A stretch of 64,000 nt of DNA from Dehalococcoidia bacterium (GTDB lineage Bacteria; Chloroflexota; Dehalococcoidia; CAUJGQ01): contig DATGEL010000017.1 of assembly GCA_035310145.1 (NCBI GenBank), forward strand, positions 1 to 64,000, read 5' to 3'. The position numbers were made by a program, and so were the translations under genes. The notes below the pieces were generated by a model. That model ran no database searches. It had not been told where the DNA came from and was given only the letters and a program-made list of their open reading frames with translations. Below are positions 41,115 to 50,859 of this stretch, piece by piece (the first letter of the stretch is position 1; each line of letters starts with the position of its first letter).

Positions 41115-42297
41115 CCTGCCCACACTCGACGGCTACGTGAACGAAGAGATTCGTCACCTCGAAACTGCCCGCCGGCGCCACGACCCCGCCCTCATCCACC
41201 GCGCCAATCAATTTCCCACCACAATCTCCCCCTCTCCAGCCTTGCTGGAGAGGGGGCCGGGGGGTGAGGCCGCCCCGCCCATCAGCTTCACCCTCCCGCA
41301 CGAGCTGGAGGCTTCCGGTCCGCCCGAGCGGCGCGGCTTGCGCCGTGACCAGGTGCGGCTGATGCTGCTCAACCGCCGCAGCGGCGCCACCCTGCACACG
41401 CGCTTCGACCGCATCGGCGAGCTGCTGCAGCCCGGCGATCTGCTCGTCTTCAACGACAGCCGCACCCTGCCGGCCCTGCTGCCCGGGACCTTCGGGGACG
41501 GTACGCCGATCGAGGTGCGCCTGGCGCGGCAGCTCGATGCCAACACCTGGGACGCGCTCTTGCTGCCGCACGGCGGCGAGCACGCCGGAAAGCGCATCGC
41601 CTTCCGTGCGGGGCTGCACGCCGACGTGAGCGAGCGCAGGCCCGATGTGCCCTGGCTCTGGCGGCTGCGTTTCGACGCGGCCGGCGCCGAGCTTTTAGAC
41701 CGCGTCTACCGTGCCGGCGAGCCGGTGCGCTACACCTACGTGCCGCAGATCTTGCCGATCGAGGACTACCAGACGGTCTACGCCGCCGAGCCGGGCTCGG
41801 TCGAGATGCCCTCCGCCGGGCGGCCCTTCACCTGGGAGCTGCTGCTGGCGCTGCGCCGGCGCGGCGTGCAGACCGCGTTCATCACCCTGCACACCGGCCT
41901 CAGCAGCGTGCGCGACGATGCGCTGGATGCGCTGCGCCTGGGCCACGAGGAGCACTACCGCATCGGGCCGGCGGCGGCCGCGGGGGTGAACGAGGCGCGG
42001 GCGCACGGCCGCCGCGTGATCGCCGTGGGCACGACGGTGGTGCGCACGCTGGAGACGGTGGCCGACGCCGGCGGTCGCGTGCACGCGGCCGCCGGCACGA
42101 CGGGCCTTTACATCTCCGCCGCGCACAAGCTGCGGGCGGTGGACGGCCTGCTGACGGGCCTGCACGAGCCGCGGGCCAGCCACCTGGACCTGCTCAGCGC
42201 CTTCGTCTCGCCGGCGCTGCTCGGCCCCGCCTACCGGCAGGCGCTGGCCGCGGGCTATCTCTGGCACGAGTTCGGCGACGTGAACCTGATCGTGTAA
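41107..42297 (+). CDS. queA: S-adenosylmethionine:tRNA ribosyltransferase-isomerase
   Basis: 396 aa from ATG 41107 behind GGAGACC. From residue 58 the QueA fold is clear: FTLPHELEASGPPERRGLRRDQVRLMLL, GDLLVFNDSRTLPALLPG, YVPQILPIEDYQTVYAAEPGSVEMPSAGRPFTWELL, FITLHTGLSSV, EEHYRIG and VGTTVVRTLETVA. It makes epoxyqueuosine in the tRNA wobble base. The first 57 residues are not typical of the family and include a copy of the dispersed palindrome, so the N-terminus is unusual or the start lies later. Confidence 0.88.
   Translation: MFSLPTLDGYVNEEIRHLETARRRHDPALIHRANQFPTTISPSPALLERGPGGEAAPPISFTLPHELEASGPPERRGLRRDQVRLMLLNRRSGATLHTRFDRIGELLQPGDLLVFNDSRTLPALLPGTFGDGTPIEVRLARQLDANTWDALLLPHGGEHAGKRIAFRAGLHADVSERRPDVPWLWRLRFDAAGAELLDRVYRAGEPVRYTYVPQILPIEDYQTVYAAEPGSVEMPSAGRPFTWELLLALRRRGVQTAFITLHTGLSSVRDDALDALRLGHEEHYRIGPAAAAGVNEARAHGRRVIAVGTTVVRTLETVADAGGRVHAAAGTTGLYISAAHKLRAVDGLLTGLHEPRASHLDLLSAFVSPALLGPAYRQALAAGYLWHEFGDVNLIV
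41226..41270. repeat. dispersed palindrome inside the queA reading frame
   Basis: CCCCCTCTCCAGCCTTGCTG then GAGAGGGGGCCGGGGGGTGAG. Same family as the copies at 36258, 36867, 43922 and 60973, but here in-frame, encoding SPSPALLERGPGGEA between residues about 40 and 56 of QueA. Confidence 0.8.
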
Positions 42298-42340
42298 AAT
42301 TGGCCGCACCGAAAGTTGCCCCTCGGCGCGAGGAGCCGCC

Positions 42341-42544
42341 ATGCTCGGCTATGTCTTGCTCACGTTTCGGGTTCGCGCCGAAGACGGCCAATTCGCCGCG
42401 TACTGCGACGAGCTGGGCGTGGCCAGTTGCGGTGACACGGTGCAGGACGCCTTCCGCGCGATCGAGGAAGCGACGCTGCTCTATCTGAACGTCCTGAACG
42501 TCATCGAGGATGGGGGCGAGCGCGAGAATCGGCTCAGCCCTTGA
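42341..42544 (+). CDS. HicB-like protein without HTH
   Basis: 67 aa. LLTFRVRAEDGQFAAYCDELGVASCGDTVQDAFRAIEEATLLYLNVL matches the partial RNase-H-like fold of HicB antitoxins. The usual C-terminal DNA-binding domain is missing and no HicA gene follows, so it is an orphan or a housekeeping HicB-like protein. Confidence 0.75.
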   Translation: MLGYVLLTFRVRAEDGQFAAYCDELGVASCGDTVQDAFRAIEEATLLYLNVLNVIEDGGERENRLSP

Positions 42545-42730
42545 GCCGTTCGGTCCTTGCACGCGTCGTTATGCGGAGTCACAACAATATTCGCGGCGGC
42601 GGGCAGATTTAATCGGCGCAATCGTTGATACTGATGACATCAACGGCGGATCCCTGGCGTTTGCTGCAACGCCCGGTCCATCCGCTGTACGGCGTGCGCT
42701 GAGCGCTGGCGCACACGGCGTTGTCAACGA

Positions 42731-42768
42731 CGAAGGGCGGGCCATCCGCAACGATGGCCCGCCCTTCG
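42731..42768 (-). terminator. terminator of the LLM oxidoreductase gene
   Basis: A perfect 16-bp stem, CGAAGGGCGGGCCATC (42731-42746) with GATGGCCCGCCCTTCG (42753-42768), 6-nt loop, 18 bases beyond the LLM stop. In the minus direction TCGTTGACAA follows, not a strong T-run. Confidence 0.75.
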
Positions 42769-42786
42769 TGTGCTCAGGCCGCCGCC

Positions 42787-43791
42787 TCAGGCGACCAGCC
42801 GCTCGTAGAGCTTCTGCATCTGGGCGGGGGTTTCCGCCTGCACCTCGAGCGCGTGCAGATCGATGCCGGCCGCCTCTTGCGCGGCCAGCCGCTCGCGCGC
42901 CGCGTCCACCGAGTCGGTGACGAAGCCCACGGCCTGCTGCAGATCCTCGGAGATCAGCGCCGTGGCCGCGCCGGAGCCGCTCTCGTCGAACGCCTTCTTG
43001 ATCGCCGCCGCCTCGTCGGCGTAGCCCAGGCGCGAGACGTGCTCGTAGTAGAACGTGCCCATCCGCGCCACGTAGAAGGCGAGGCCGCCGGCCACGCCCT
43101 GCTTCGCCCGCTCGACGTTCTTGCTGTCGGTGAGCACGATGCTGCCCGGCGCCCGCACGCTGAGCGCGGCCGGGTCGCGCCCCGCCGCCTTCGCCGCCGC
43201 GCGGAACGCCCGCACCTCGGCGGCGATGTTCTGCAGCGGCGTCCAGATCGGCAGCCAGCCGTCGGCGATCTGCGCCGTCTGCTCCACGCTCTTCGGCGTA
43301 AGCGAGGCGATGTAGATGGGGATGTGCGGGCGCGGCACGTCGAAGCGCAGCGTGAAGCCACGGTTGAGCTTGAAGATCTTGCCGTTGTAGACCAGCTTCT
43401 CGTTGCGCATGAGCATGTTGATGATCTCGACGTACTCCTTCATGCGCGCCAGCGGGTATTTGAAGGGCACGCCATGAAAATGCTCGATCACGTTGGCGCC
43501 GCTCGTGCCCAGGCCGATGATCATGCGCCCGCCGGAGAGCGCATCGAGCGTGCCGAAGGTCTGCGCCATCAGCCCGGGCGTGCGCGAGAAGATGTTCAAA
43601 ATACCCGTGCCCACCTGGATCTGCGTTGTGCGCTCCACGATCTGCGTCAGCATCGGCACGGCGTCGTAGCCCCAGGCCTCGGCCACCCAGACCGAATGCA
43701 CGCCCGCCTCGTCCGCCGCGCGCACGCGATCGAAGGCCGCGTCGCGGTCGCCGCCCGACCAGTTCACCCCGACCGAGAGTTTGAAGCCCAC
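42787..43791 (-). CDS. LLM-class F420-dependent oxidoreductase
   Basis: 334 aa from GTG 43791, behind GGGAGG. Luciferase-like TIM barrel: FDRVRAADEAGVHSVWVAEAWGYDAVPMLTQIVERTTQIQVGTGILNIFSRTPGLMAQTFGTLDALSGGRMIIGLGTSGANVIEHFHG and IPIYIASLTPKSVEQTAQIADGWLPIW. The VGTGILNIFSRTP and GLGTSGANV segments fit the F420 (Mer/FGD-like) branch. Substrate unknown. The frame continues upstream through repeats, which argues for the GTG start. Confidence 0.92.
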   Translation of the reverse strand: MGFKLSVGVNWSGGDRDAAFDRVRAADEAGVHSVWVAEAWGYDAVPMLTQIVERTTQIQVGTGILNIFSRTPGLMAQTFGTLDALSGGRMIIGLGTSGANVIEHFHGVPFKYPLARMKEYVEIINMLMRNEKLVYNGKIFKLNRGFTLRFDVPRPHIPIYIASLTPKSVEQTAQIADGWLPIWTPLQNIAAEVRAFRAAAKAAGRDPAALSVRAPGSIVLTDSKNVERAKQGVAGGLAFYVARMGTFYYEHVSRLGYADEAAAIKKAFDESGSGAATALISEDLQQAVGFVTDSVDAARERLAAQEAAGIDLHALEVQAETPAQMQKLYERLVA

Positions 43792-43857
43792 CGTTCGCCT
43801 CCCGCACCGCCCTGGTGCCTTGATTTTGTGCAGCCATCGCTGGTCTGGTGGTAGCAC

Positions 43858-44072
43858 ACGGGGAGGGAACAGGGAACAAGGAAGAGGGCGTAGGGCGTAG
43901 GTCGCAGCGCGAAGCCAAGAACTCCCCCTCTCCATGAAATGGAGAGGGGGCCGGGGGGAGGCCACGCGCCCTTCGCGCCGCGGCCGCGACACCCTGCTGG
44001 CCAGGTGACAGGTTCCAGGGCAGGAAACAGAGGAACGTCCCCTATTTCCTATTTCCTCGTTCCTCTTTCCTC
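43858..44072. repeat. heptad repeats flanking a dispersed palindrome
   Basis: 43860-43890 holds GGGAACA-type units on the plus strand; 43922-43962 is a CCCCCTCTCC...GGAGAGGGGG palindrome followed by CCGGGGGGAGGCC; 44020-44072 holds TTCC-rich units (minus strand GGAAATA, GGAAATA, GGGGACG). The block fills the gap between two minus-strand genes and touches the stop of the gene at 44073. Confidence 0.75.
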
Positions 44073-44564
44073 CTACAGGGCGAAGCCGGGGAAGGCGTGG
44101 CGGGCGGCGGTGCGCAGCGGGCCGGCCCGGCGCGCCTGCTCGATGCCGGCCGCGAGCGCGGCCGGGCTGGCGTCCTCGGTCTTCACGGTGATCGCGGCGT
44201 CGATCACGAAGCAGCGCGGGCGGTCCTGCTCGTCGAAGGCGAGGGCCACGCTGTAGGAGGCGATCTGGTGGCTGAGCAGGCCGAAGCGGCGGTTGGCCAG
44301 CGTCCAGAAGCCGCCGATCTCGGGCGTGGCCGCGTAGATCGCGTCGTAGACGGTCAGCTCCTGCGTGCTGAAGGGCACGCCGCCCAGCCGCGCCAGCAGG
44401 GGGCGGACGGCGCCGCCCAGCGCCGCGAACGCCGCCCGCCGGCGCTCGATGCGCTCCTGCTGCGCCAGCGGCCGCGGCGGGTGCAGCTCGGCGATGCCGG
44501 CCTCGCTCCGGCCGGCGCCGGTTGCGATCGTGTAGATGGGCTCGACCGTGGCAAGACTCGTCAT
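44073..44564 (-). CDS. hypothetical protein
   Basis: 163 aa. Recognisable only as a probable alpha/beta protein: PFSTQELTVYDAIYAATPEIGGFWTLANRRFGLLSHQIASYSVALAFDEQDRPRCFVIDAAITVKTEDASPAAL. No motif identified. Its stop lies at the edge of the heptad-repeat block. Codon pattern supports a real gene. Confidence 0.6.
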   Translation of the reverse strand: MTSLATVEPIYTIATGAGRSEAGIAELHPPRPLAQQERIERRRAAFAALGGAVRPLLARLGGVPFSTQELTVYDAIYAATPEIGGFWTLANRRFGLLSHQIASYSVALAFDEQDRPRCFVIDAAITVKTEDASPAALAAGIEQARRAGPLRTAARHAFPGFAL

Positions 44565-44836
44565 CGCCGTTCCGCCCTGGCGCTGATCGCTGCACGGGGT
44601 TGGCGCGCTGGCGCCGCTCCGCTTTCAGCCTAGCCGCGCCAGGTTACCGCGCTGTTGTGCGCACATGACGCTGCGAAGACGTTCGTGTTGCGCGGGGATT
44701 ACGCCGGCGCTGGCCGCTGCACGGTCGTGGTACGCGGCACGAGCCGGAATGCGCTAGAGTGCGCAACGGATCGCCGCGCCCTGGGCGATGCGTGCGCCCA
44801 CGGTGCGGCAAAGAGTCGGAGTGCGGGAGGCCCTTG

Positions 44837-45535
44837 ATGGCAGGGACAGCAGGGCAGATGGTCAGCTTTGCGCGGAACGGGGAGCAGACGGACGGCTACC
44901 TGGCGCGTCCTGATGGCGGCGGGCGGCATCCGGGCGTGATCGTCGTGCAAGAGTGGTGGGGGCTGGTGCCGCACATCAAGGACCTGGCCGACCGCCTGGC
45001 GGGCGAGGGCTTCGTGGCGCTGGCGCCGGACCTCTATCACGGCACGGCGGCGAACGAGCCGGACGAGGCCGGCAAGCTGATGATGGCGCTGCGCCTGGAG
45101 GAAGCGGCGAAGGATCTGGACGGCGCGGTGCGCTATCTGCTGGCGCACGAGGCGACCGGCGGGCAGAAGGCGGGCATCGTCGGCTTCTGCATGGGCGGCG
45201 GGCTGGCGCTGTACGAGGCCTGCCACAATGCCGGCGCGTTCGGCGCCTGCGTCGATTTCTACGGCGTGTTCGAGGGCAGCGACTCCCAGATCGAGCGGCT
45301 GCAGGCGCCGTTGCTCGGCATCTTCGCCGAGCACGACCAGTGGACGCCGCCCGCGCAGGTGCAGGCGCTCAAGGCGCGGCTGCAGGCGCTGGGCAAGCAG
45401 GCGGAGTTGCACGTGTACCCCGGCTGCGACCACGCCTTCTTCAACGACACCAGCGCGTCGGCCTACAAGCCTGAAGCGGCGCAGGACGCCTGGCGGCGCA
45501 CGCTCGCCTTCTTCCGCGAGCACCTGTCCGCGTAG
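44837..45535 (+). CDS. dienelactone hydrolase family protein
   Basis: 232 aa from ATG 44837. VIVVQEWWGLVPHIKDLADRLAGEGFVALAPDLYHG, the Cys nucleophile in GIVGFCMGGGLALY, LGIFAEHDQWTPP with the acid and YPGCDHAFFNDT with the His form a Cys-Asp-His triad typical of DLH enzymes (carboxymethylenebutenolidase type) in ring-cleavage product degradation. Monocistronic. Confidence 0.92.
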   Translation: MAGTAGQMVSFARNGEQTDGYLARPDGGGRHPGVIVVQEWWGLVPHIKDLADRLAGEGFVALAPDLYHGTAANEPDEAGKLMMALRLEEAAKDLDGAVRYLLAHEATGGQKAGIVGFCMGGGLALYEACHNAGAFGACVDFYGVFEGSDSQIERLQAPLLGIFAEHDQWTPPAQVQALKARLQALGKQAELHVYPGCDHAFFNDTSASAYKPEAAQDAWRRTLAFFREHLSA

Positions 45536-45589
45536 GCGCCGCAGCCGCGGGGCAGCGTATCGAGCCGCACGAGCAGATCGGCCCGGCGC

Positions 45590-45811
45590 CTATGCGGACC
45601 GGCGCAGGGGGAGCTGCTCGCTCTGGGAACGCCCCGGCTCGGCGCGGCGATCCGGTTGGCCGCCGCCCAGGGGGAGATCGTAGGCGGCGCACAGTTCGGC
45701 AAACGTCGGCATCGCCTGGGCGAAACCGCCGCCGCAGGAGCGGATCAGGGCGTGCTGCTGCAGCACGCGCTCCAGGCGTTCAGTGCCCGTTGTGGCTGTC
45801 AACCCGCTCAT
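45590..45811 (-). CDS. possible small protein
   Basis: 73 codons from the ATG at 45811 (SGLTATTGTERLERVLQQHALIRSCGGGFAQAMPTFAELCAAYDLPLGG). The middle part looks protein-like, but there is no ribosome binding site or family match, so it may be a chance frame. Confidence 0.3.
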   Translation of the reverse strand: MSGLTATTGTERLERVLQQHALIRSCGGGFAQAMPTFAELCAAYDLPLGGGQPDRRAEPGRSQSEQLPLRRSA

Positions 45812-46235
45812 GCGCGTTCGCTTTCCCGCAGCCTCACCGCGTTCCGTCCCATCTCTCCGATCTGAGTATCGAAGCGCGCCGGCGCGCCTGAAGGGCCGCG
45901 GCCCGTGGGTGCGGCGGAGCCGCGGGCTCGCATTGTTCTTGCAGATCATTTTCTTCGGCGAATTTCTGAAGCGAATCACGAATCGGCGCGCGGCCCCCGT
46001 TGATATGGATACCGAACCATGGCCCGCGCTGCCCGCCGGCGGTAGGCGCGGCCGGGCCGGTCGGGCAGAAGGCTCCATCCCGCATGGCCGCAACAGCGTG
46101 AGGGAGCAGGGCGCAGCAGAAAGGAGCCAGCGCTGGAGAGCGCACTCGCGCCGAGCAGATTCCGGCCATCCAGGCACGGGGCACGTGCCCCGGCGGCTTC
46201 CGTGGCAATCACCAGGCAACAGAAGGAACACTGAG
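45812..46235. other. non-coding stretch before the first membrane/LuxR module
   Basis: About 420 bp with no supported gene. AT-rich segment around 45935-45985, possible promoter region, but no clear hexamer pair. AAGGA lies 9 bases before the next start. Confidence 0.35.
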
Positions 46236-46829
46236 ATGAGCACACAAACCCCCGTCGTCCCCGCCCGCGGCGCCGCTCGCAGGCTGCGCCTGCCCTGGTG
46301 GGTGGCCGTGGCGGCGCTCGCCGCCTTCGCGGCCGGCCTGGGCATCGGCATCTGGCAGATCCACGAGCACAACAGCGGCGGCCACCACGCCGTCGTGGCC
46401 GGCAGCGTGGCCGGCGGCGCCAGCGGCGCTCCCTTCGTCAGCGACGGGGCCGTCGACAGCGTCAACAGCGGTGCGGTCGTCGGCGCTCAGGCTGCTGAGC
46501 CGCGTGGCGGCCAGGCTGAGGCGATCGATTTCGGCCGGCCGGCGGCCGCGACCCAGCGCCAGGGCGTCGGCGAAGACCTCCCGGCAGACGCCGCCACCGG
46601 CAGCGTCACCACGTCGCCCGCCCTGACCGTGTACCTCGTCGCCAGCGAGGATCAGCGGCAGGCCGTCCAGGGCGAGCTGGACGATGCGGCGGCGATCGCC
46701 TCAGCGAATGCTGTGGCGCCGCAGCAGACGGTCGTCGTCGTGGACGACGGCGGCGGCGATACGCAGGCGGACCTGCAAAGCGTCTACCCGCAGTTCCAGG
46801 TGAGCGTGGTCGATCTGCGGCAGCCGTAG
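46236..46829 (+). CDS. single-pass membrane protein, paralogue 1
   Basis: 197 aa. N-terminal MSTQTP and an Arg-rich stretch precede one transmembrane helix (LPWWVAVAALAAFAAGLGIGIW) and IHEHNSG; the rest is predicted outside. The final 70 residues (ALTVYLVASEDQRQAVQGELDDAAAI ... SVVDLRQP) look like a compact alpha/beta domain. A paralogue with the same N-terminus and the same ending lies at 49946. It precedes a LuxR-type STAND regulator. No known family; a sensor or partner role is inferred from the paired context. Confidence 0.65.
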   Translation: MSTQTPVVPARGAARRLRLPWWVAVAALAAFAAGLGIGIWQIHEHNSGGHHAVVAGSVAGGASGAPFVSDGAVDSVNSGAVVGAQAAEPRGGQAEAIDFGRPAAATQRQGVGEDLPADAATGSVTTSPALTVYLVASEDQRQAVQGELDDAAAIASANAVAPQQTVVVVDDGGGDTQADLQSVYPQFQVSVVDLRQP

Positions 46830-47030
46830 CTGCCGCGCACTCCACCAAGCCGGCGTCGGAGGCGGCAGAGCCGTCTCCCGGCGCCGGCGCTCAGCATCGC
46901 CGTCGAGTCAGCGGTGTTACGATGACACGCAACCAGACGATGCTGCCACGCCAGGCAGCCGCCGCCGGCGATCCAAACAACGGCCGACACCTGGCGGACA
47001 GCCACGACAAGCACGCTGGAGCGCTACGCT

Positions 47031-49565
47031 ATGCCCGCCAGCGCCGGCCGGCCGTATGAGGCTTCCGCCAGCGGGGCAGTCGCTGCGCCCGGCGCCGCAC
47101 TGCCGCGGCCGCCCACGCCCTTGCTGGGCCGCGAGGCGGAGCTGACCGCCGCGCGGTCGCTGCTGCGGCGCGACGAGATCGCGCTGCTGACGCTGACCGG
47201 CGCCGGCGGCTCCGGCAAGACGCGGCTGGCGCTCGCCCTCGCCGCCGGCGTGCGGGAGGAGTTTCCCGGCGGCGTGGTCTTCGTCTCGCTCGCGCCCGTG
47301 GCAGACCCGGCGCTGGTAGCGGCCACGATCGCCACGGCGCTGGGCGTCCGAGAGGCGGGCGGTCAGCCGCTGCTGGCAACGCTGCTGGCCCACCTGCGCC
47401 ACTGCGAGCAGCCGCTGCTGCTCGTGCTCGACAACTGCGAGCACCTGCTCGCCGCGGCGCCGCTGGTGGCGGAGCTGCTCGCCGTCTCGCCCACGCTCAC
47501 GGTGCTGGCAACCAGTCGTGCGGCGCTGCGGCTCTCCGGCGAACACGAGTTCCCGGTTCCTCCGCTCGCTCTGCCGGCGGAGGGCGAAACGGCGACCGCG
47601 GCGCTGGCCGAATCGCCCGCGGTGGCCCTGTTCTGTGCGCGGGCGAGCGCCGTGCGCCCCGACTTTGCGCTCACGGCGGCGAACGCGGCCGGCATTGCCG
47701 CGATCTGCCGCCGGCTGGACGGGCTGCCTTTGGCGATCGAGCTAGCAGCCGCCCGTGTGCGTGTGCTGCCGCCGGCGGCGCTGCTGGCACGGCTGGATCA
47801 TGCGCTCGCCGTACTCACCGCAGGCCCGCGCGACCTGCCGGGACGCCAGCAAACCCTGCGCGACACGATCGCCTGGAGCTATCACCTGCTCAGTCCGGAG
47901 GAGCAATCGCTCTTCCGCCGTCTCGCCGTCTTCGCCGGCGGCTGCACGCTTGCAGCCGTCGCCGCCGTCTGCCTGCCGGACGCGCCCGACGAGATGACGG
48001 CGCTGAGCGGCGTCACAGCGCTGGTGGAACAGCATCTGCTCGTGCGCCAGCCGGGCGCCGCGGCCGAGCCGCGCTTTCACATGTTGGCCACGATTCGCGA
48101 CTTCGGCCTGGAGCAGCTCACCGCTTCCGCGGAATACGATGCCCTCCGGCAACGCCACGCCGCGTGGCTGCTTACGCTCGCCGAGTGCGCCGAAGCAGGC
48201 CTTCAGGGCGCGCGCGCCGCCGACTGGTTGCGGCGGATCGACCGCGAACTCGCGGAGACGCGCGCGGCGCTCGCATGGTCGGTCGAGCACGGCGCGACCG
48301 AGACCGGCCTACGGATCGTGAGTGCCTTGATCGACTATTGGGAGCTGCGCGCGGTCTTCACCGAAGCAGCCACCTGGGCGGAGACGTTGCTCGCGCAGCC
48401 GAGCTCAACGGATGACATGCTGGCGCGGGCGCGCGGCCTGTGTGTGCTCGGGGTAATGCGTGCGAATCAAGGCAGGCTCCCCGACGCCGAAGACGCACTG
48501 CGGCGGAGTGTCGCGGCCTTTCGCGAACGCGGCCATCGTGGCTGGTGGCTGGTTATGGCGCTGGGCTGGTTCAGCAGCAACATCGCCGCACAGGGTGACA
48601 CGTCACGCTTCGAAGCGGCACGCGCGGCGGGCGATGAGGTGGTAGCGCTGATGCGCGCGGCAGGCGATGTGCGCGGTCTCGGCGGAGCCCTGTCCGGGCG
48701 TGGCTACGTGGCCCTCTTCACCGGCGAGCGAGAAGCGGCGCACCGTTTCTTTGCGGAGAGCGAACCGCTGCTGCGGGCGAGCGAGGACAGTCACCTGCTT
48801 GCGCGCGTCCTTAACCAGACCGGAGCGTTGGACCTTCAGCAGGGCGACGGCCGCACGGCGCAGGCACGCTTCGCCGAGGCCCTGGCGCTGGCGACGGCGT
48901 TGGATGACAAGGGAAATGCAGCATTCGCCCGCCTTGGCCTCGGCTACGTCGCCCTAAATGGTCTGGATCTGCCCGCGGCGACGGCGTGCTTCGCGCAGAG
49001 CCTCGCGCTCGCCCGCGAGCTGGGCAGCGCCTACTTCCTCGTCCCAGCGCTGGAAGGGTGGGCCAGTCTGTGCAGGCTGGACCAGCGATTCGAACAGGCG
49101 GCCGGGATCATTGGAGCGGCCGCGGCGGTCCGTGAATCGAGCCACGCGCCCCACTGGCCGGGCTCTGAGGCGCGTTACGAGCAAGACGTGCAGCTCGTGC
49201 AGGCACGTCTCGGTGAGGAAGCGTTCAATACCCTCTGGGCGGCGGGGCGGGCGCTTTCGCCCGGCCAGGCGGCAGCCGCGGCGCTGCGGCAGGCGCAAGC
49301 GGAGCGGTGGCTGCATGACGCGCCCCCTGACCAGCAGTCAGTGGCGGCGTTGCCGCCGCATCATCTAAGCGTCCGCGAGGCCGAGGTGCTGCGGCTGATC
49401 GCGGCGGGCAAGGGCACACGCGAGATCGCCGCGGCGTTGACCATCGCCGAGGGCACCGTCGAGCGCCACGTCACCAACCTCTACAGGAAGATCGGCGCGG
49501 CGAATCGTGCCGAGGCCACGGCTTATGCTTTCCGCCACGGCCTCGACCGTTCCTCGCAACCGTAG
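47031..49565 (+). CDS. LuxR-type regulator with STAND ATPase and TPR domains
   Basis: 844 aa. P-loop GAGGSGKT at residues 57-64, Walker B in [12 protein letters not shown] and the [19 protein letters not shown] sensor form an AfsR/NB-ARC-like ATPase (about residues 30-300). Then helical TPR-like repeats, and a C-terminal LuxR HTH ([60 protein letters not shown]). Predicted ligand- and ATP-gated transcription factor. It directly follows a membrane protein gene. Confidence 0.93.
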   Translation: MPASAGRPYEASASGAVAAPGAALPRPPTPLLGREAELTAARSLLRRDEIALLTLTGAGGSGKTRLALALAAGVREEFPGGVVFVSLAPVADPALVAATIATALGVREAGGQPLLATLLAHLRHCEQPLLLVLDNCEHLLAAAPLVAELLAVSPTLTVLATSRAALRLSGEHEFPVPPLALPAEGETATAALAESPAVALFCARASAVRPDFALTAANAAGIAAICRRLDGLPLAIELAAARVRVLPPAALLARLDHALAVLTAGPRDLPGRQQTLRDTIAWSYHLLSPEEQSLFRRLAVFAGGCTLAAVAAVCLPDAPDEMTALSGVTALVEQHLLVRQPGAAAEPRFHMLATIRDFGLEQLTASAEYDALRQRHAAWLLTLAECAEAGLQGARAADWLRRIDRELAETRAALAWSVEHGATETGLRIVSALIDYWELRAVFTEAATWAETLLAQPSSTDDMLARARGLCVLGVMRANQGRLPDAEDALRRSVAAFRERGHRGWWLVMALGWFSSNIAAQGDTSRFEAARAAGDEVVALMRAAGDVRGLGGALSGRGYVALFTGEREAAHRFFAESEPLLRASEDSHLLARVLNQTGALDLQQGDGRTAQARFAEALALATALDDKGNAAFARLGLGYVALNGLDLPAATACFAQSLALARELGSAYFLVPALEGWASLCRLDQRFEQAAGIIGAAAAVRESSHAPHWPGSEARYEQDVQLVQARLGEEAFNTLWAAGRALSPGQAAAAALRQAQAERWLHDAPPDQQSVAALPPHHLSVREAEVLRLIAAGKGTREIAAALTIAEGTVERHVTNLYRKIGAANRAEATAYAFRHGLDRSSQP

Positions 49566-49945
49566 CGCCTACGGGCTTTCCTCATTCCCCGTTGATGCTG
49601 CCCCTGCACGGAAATGCGGGCTTTCCGCGACGGCAGCGCGCGGCGGATCACAACTATCTTGCATTCCGTGCACGAGATCATGCGTAACAGCATCAATCGT
49701 GAGCGCGTCAGCAGAAAACGTTGAATGCCTTCGTTGATGCGTGCAGAGGAACATGGCCCATCCCTCCGCCGGCAGCGGGTCCGGCCATGTTTCCCTGGTG
49801 CAGAGCCTTCGCACCGCAAGGCGCGGAGCCAGCCCGAAAGGAGTCGCCGTGAAGATGAAGCTGGGTCGGGAGAGCCCTGGACCGCGCCGCCGCGCATGGC
49901 GCGGGCACCCGCGTATTCGCGCACCATTCAGCAAGGATCAATGAG
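49566..49945. other. non-coding stretch before the second membrane/LuxR module
   Basis: 380 bp with no supported gene on either strand; only AAGGATCAATGAG as a ribosome binding site for the gene at 49946. No repeat recognised. Confidence 0.4.
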
Positions 49946-50650
49946 ATGAGCACGCAAACCCCCGCCGCCCCCGCCCGTGGCGCCGCCCGCCGGACATGGC
50001 TGCCCTGGTGGTTAGCCGCCGCGGCGCTCGTCGCCTTTGCGGCCGGCCTGGGCATCGGTATCTGGCGGATCCACGAGCACAACAGCGGCAGTGGCCACAG
50101 CGCCCTGGCCACGAACGGCCGCGGCTGGGAGATCCCGAACTCCGGCGGCTTCGCGGGCACCGACGTGGCTCCCGCAGATGTCGCCGCCGCCAGTCAGCCG
50201 ATCGGCGCCGTGGTCAACGGGCCGGTGACGGACGCCGTGCAGCAGGCGCACCTGCGCCAGGAAGCGGCGGCCGAAGCGGCGCAAATCACGGCTGCCCAAC
50301 CGGCGGCTGCGAGTCAGCCGATTCCCCGCGGCGGCGAGGCCGAGGCGATCGACGCCGCCAACGCGGCCAGCGCTACGCTGACGCCCCTGGCGCCGCTGAC
50401 GCTTCGTGCCCTGGCGCAGACCGACACCAGCGCCACGGCGCCGCAGTTGGCGCTCTACATCGTCAACACGCAGGCAGACGCCAACGACCTGGAAACGGGC
50501 CTGACAGCGGACAACGCGATCCGCGCCACAGGCGGCGTGCCCGCGTTGCAGTTCGCCATCGTCGTCAGCAGCGCCGATGCCGGCAGCGTGCTGAACGACT
50601 ACATGTCCGCGGCAGACGGGGTCTCGGCGCAGGTGATCGATCTGCGCTAG
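49946..50650 (+). CDS. single-pass membrane protein, paralogue 2
   Basis: 234 aa. Starts MSTQTPAAPARGAAR and shares the transmembrane segment with paralogue 1 (LPWWLAAAALVAFAAGLGIGIWRIHEHNSG). Middle part Ala/Gln-rich, end LALYIVNTQADANDLETGLTADNAI ... AQVIDLR, aligned with the ending of paralogue 1. It precedes a hydrolase-LuxR fusion instead of a STAND-LuxR. Function unknown; the repeated pairing suggests a functional link. Confidence 0.65.
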   Translation: MSTQTPAAPARGAARRTWLPWWLAAAALVAFAAGLGIGIWRIHEHNSGSGHSALATNGRGWEIPNSGGFAGTDVAPADVAAASQPIGAVVNGPVTDAVQQAHLRQEAAAEAAQITAAQPAAASQPIPRGGEAEAIDAANAASATLTPLAPLTLRALAQTDTSATAPQLALYIVNTQADANDLETGLTADNAIRATGGVPALQFAIVVSSADAGSVLNDYMSAADGVSAQVIDLR

Positions 50651-50859
50651 CAGAACGCACCTGGTAGCCATTGGTGAGACGCCGCGATGGCGGCGCGACG
50701 GGCGGCGGCTTCGTCTCGAAGCTGCCGCCTTGCCGCGCCTACCGGAGTCGGCATGAGCGCCGCCGCGATGCAGCGGCGGCCGGTGCCTTCCGCGCTCGCG
50801 GCGCATGCGGGCATTGCAGCGCCGCCAACTGCCCTGCAACCGCGCTATACTACGACGCA

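Noticed and set aside
42341-42544. HicAB toxin-antitoxin pair
   Set aside because: No HicA-like frame flanks the gene on either side and the HicB-like protein lacks its DNA-binding domain.
42622-42645. Dyad CGTTGAT...ATCAACG as an operator
   Set aside because: It lies between two convergent genes, away from any start, so it has no evident regulatory role.
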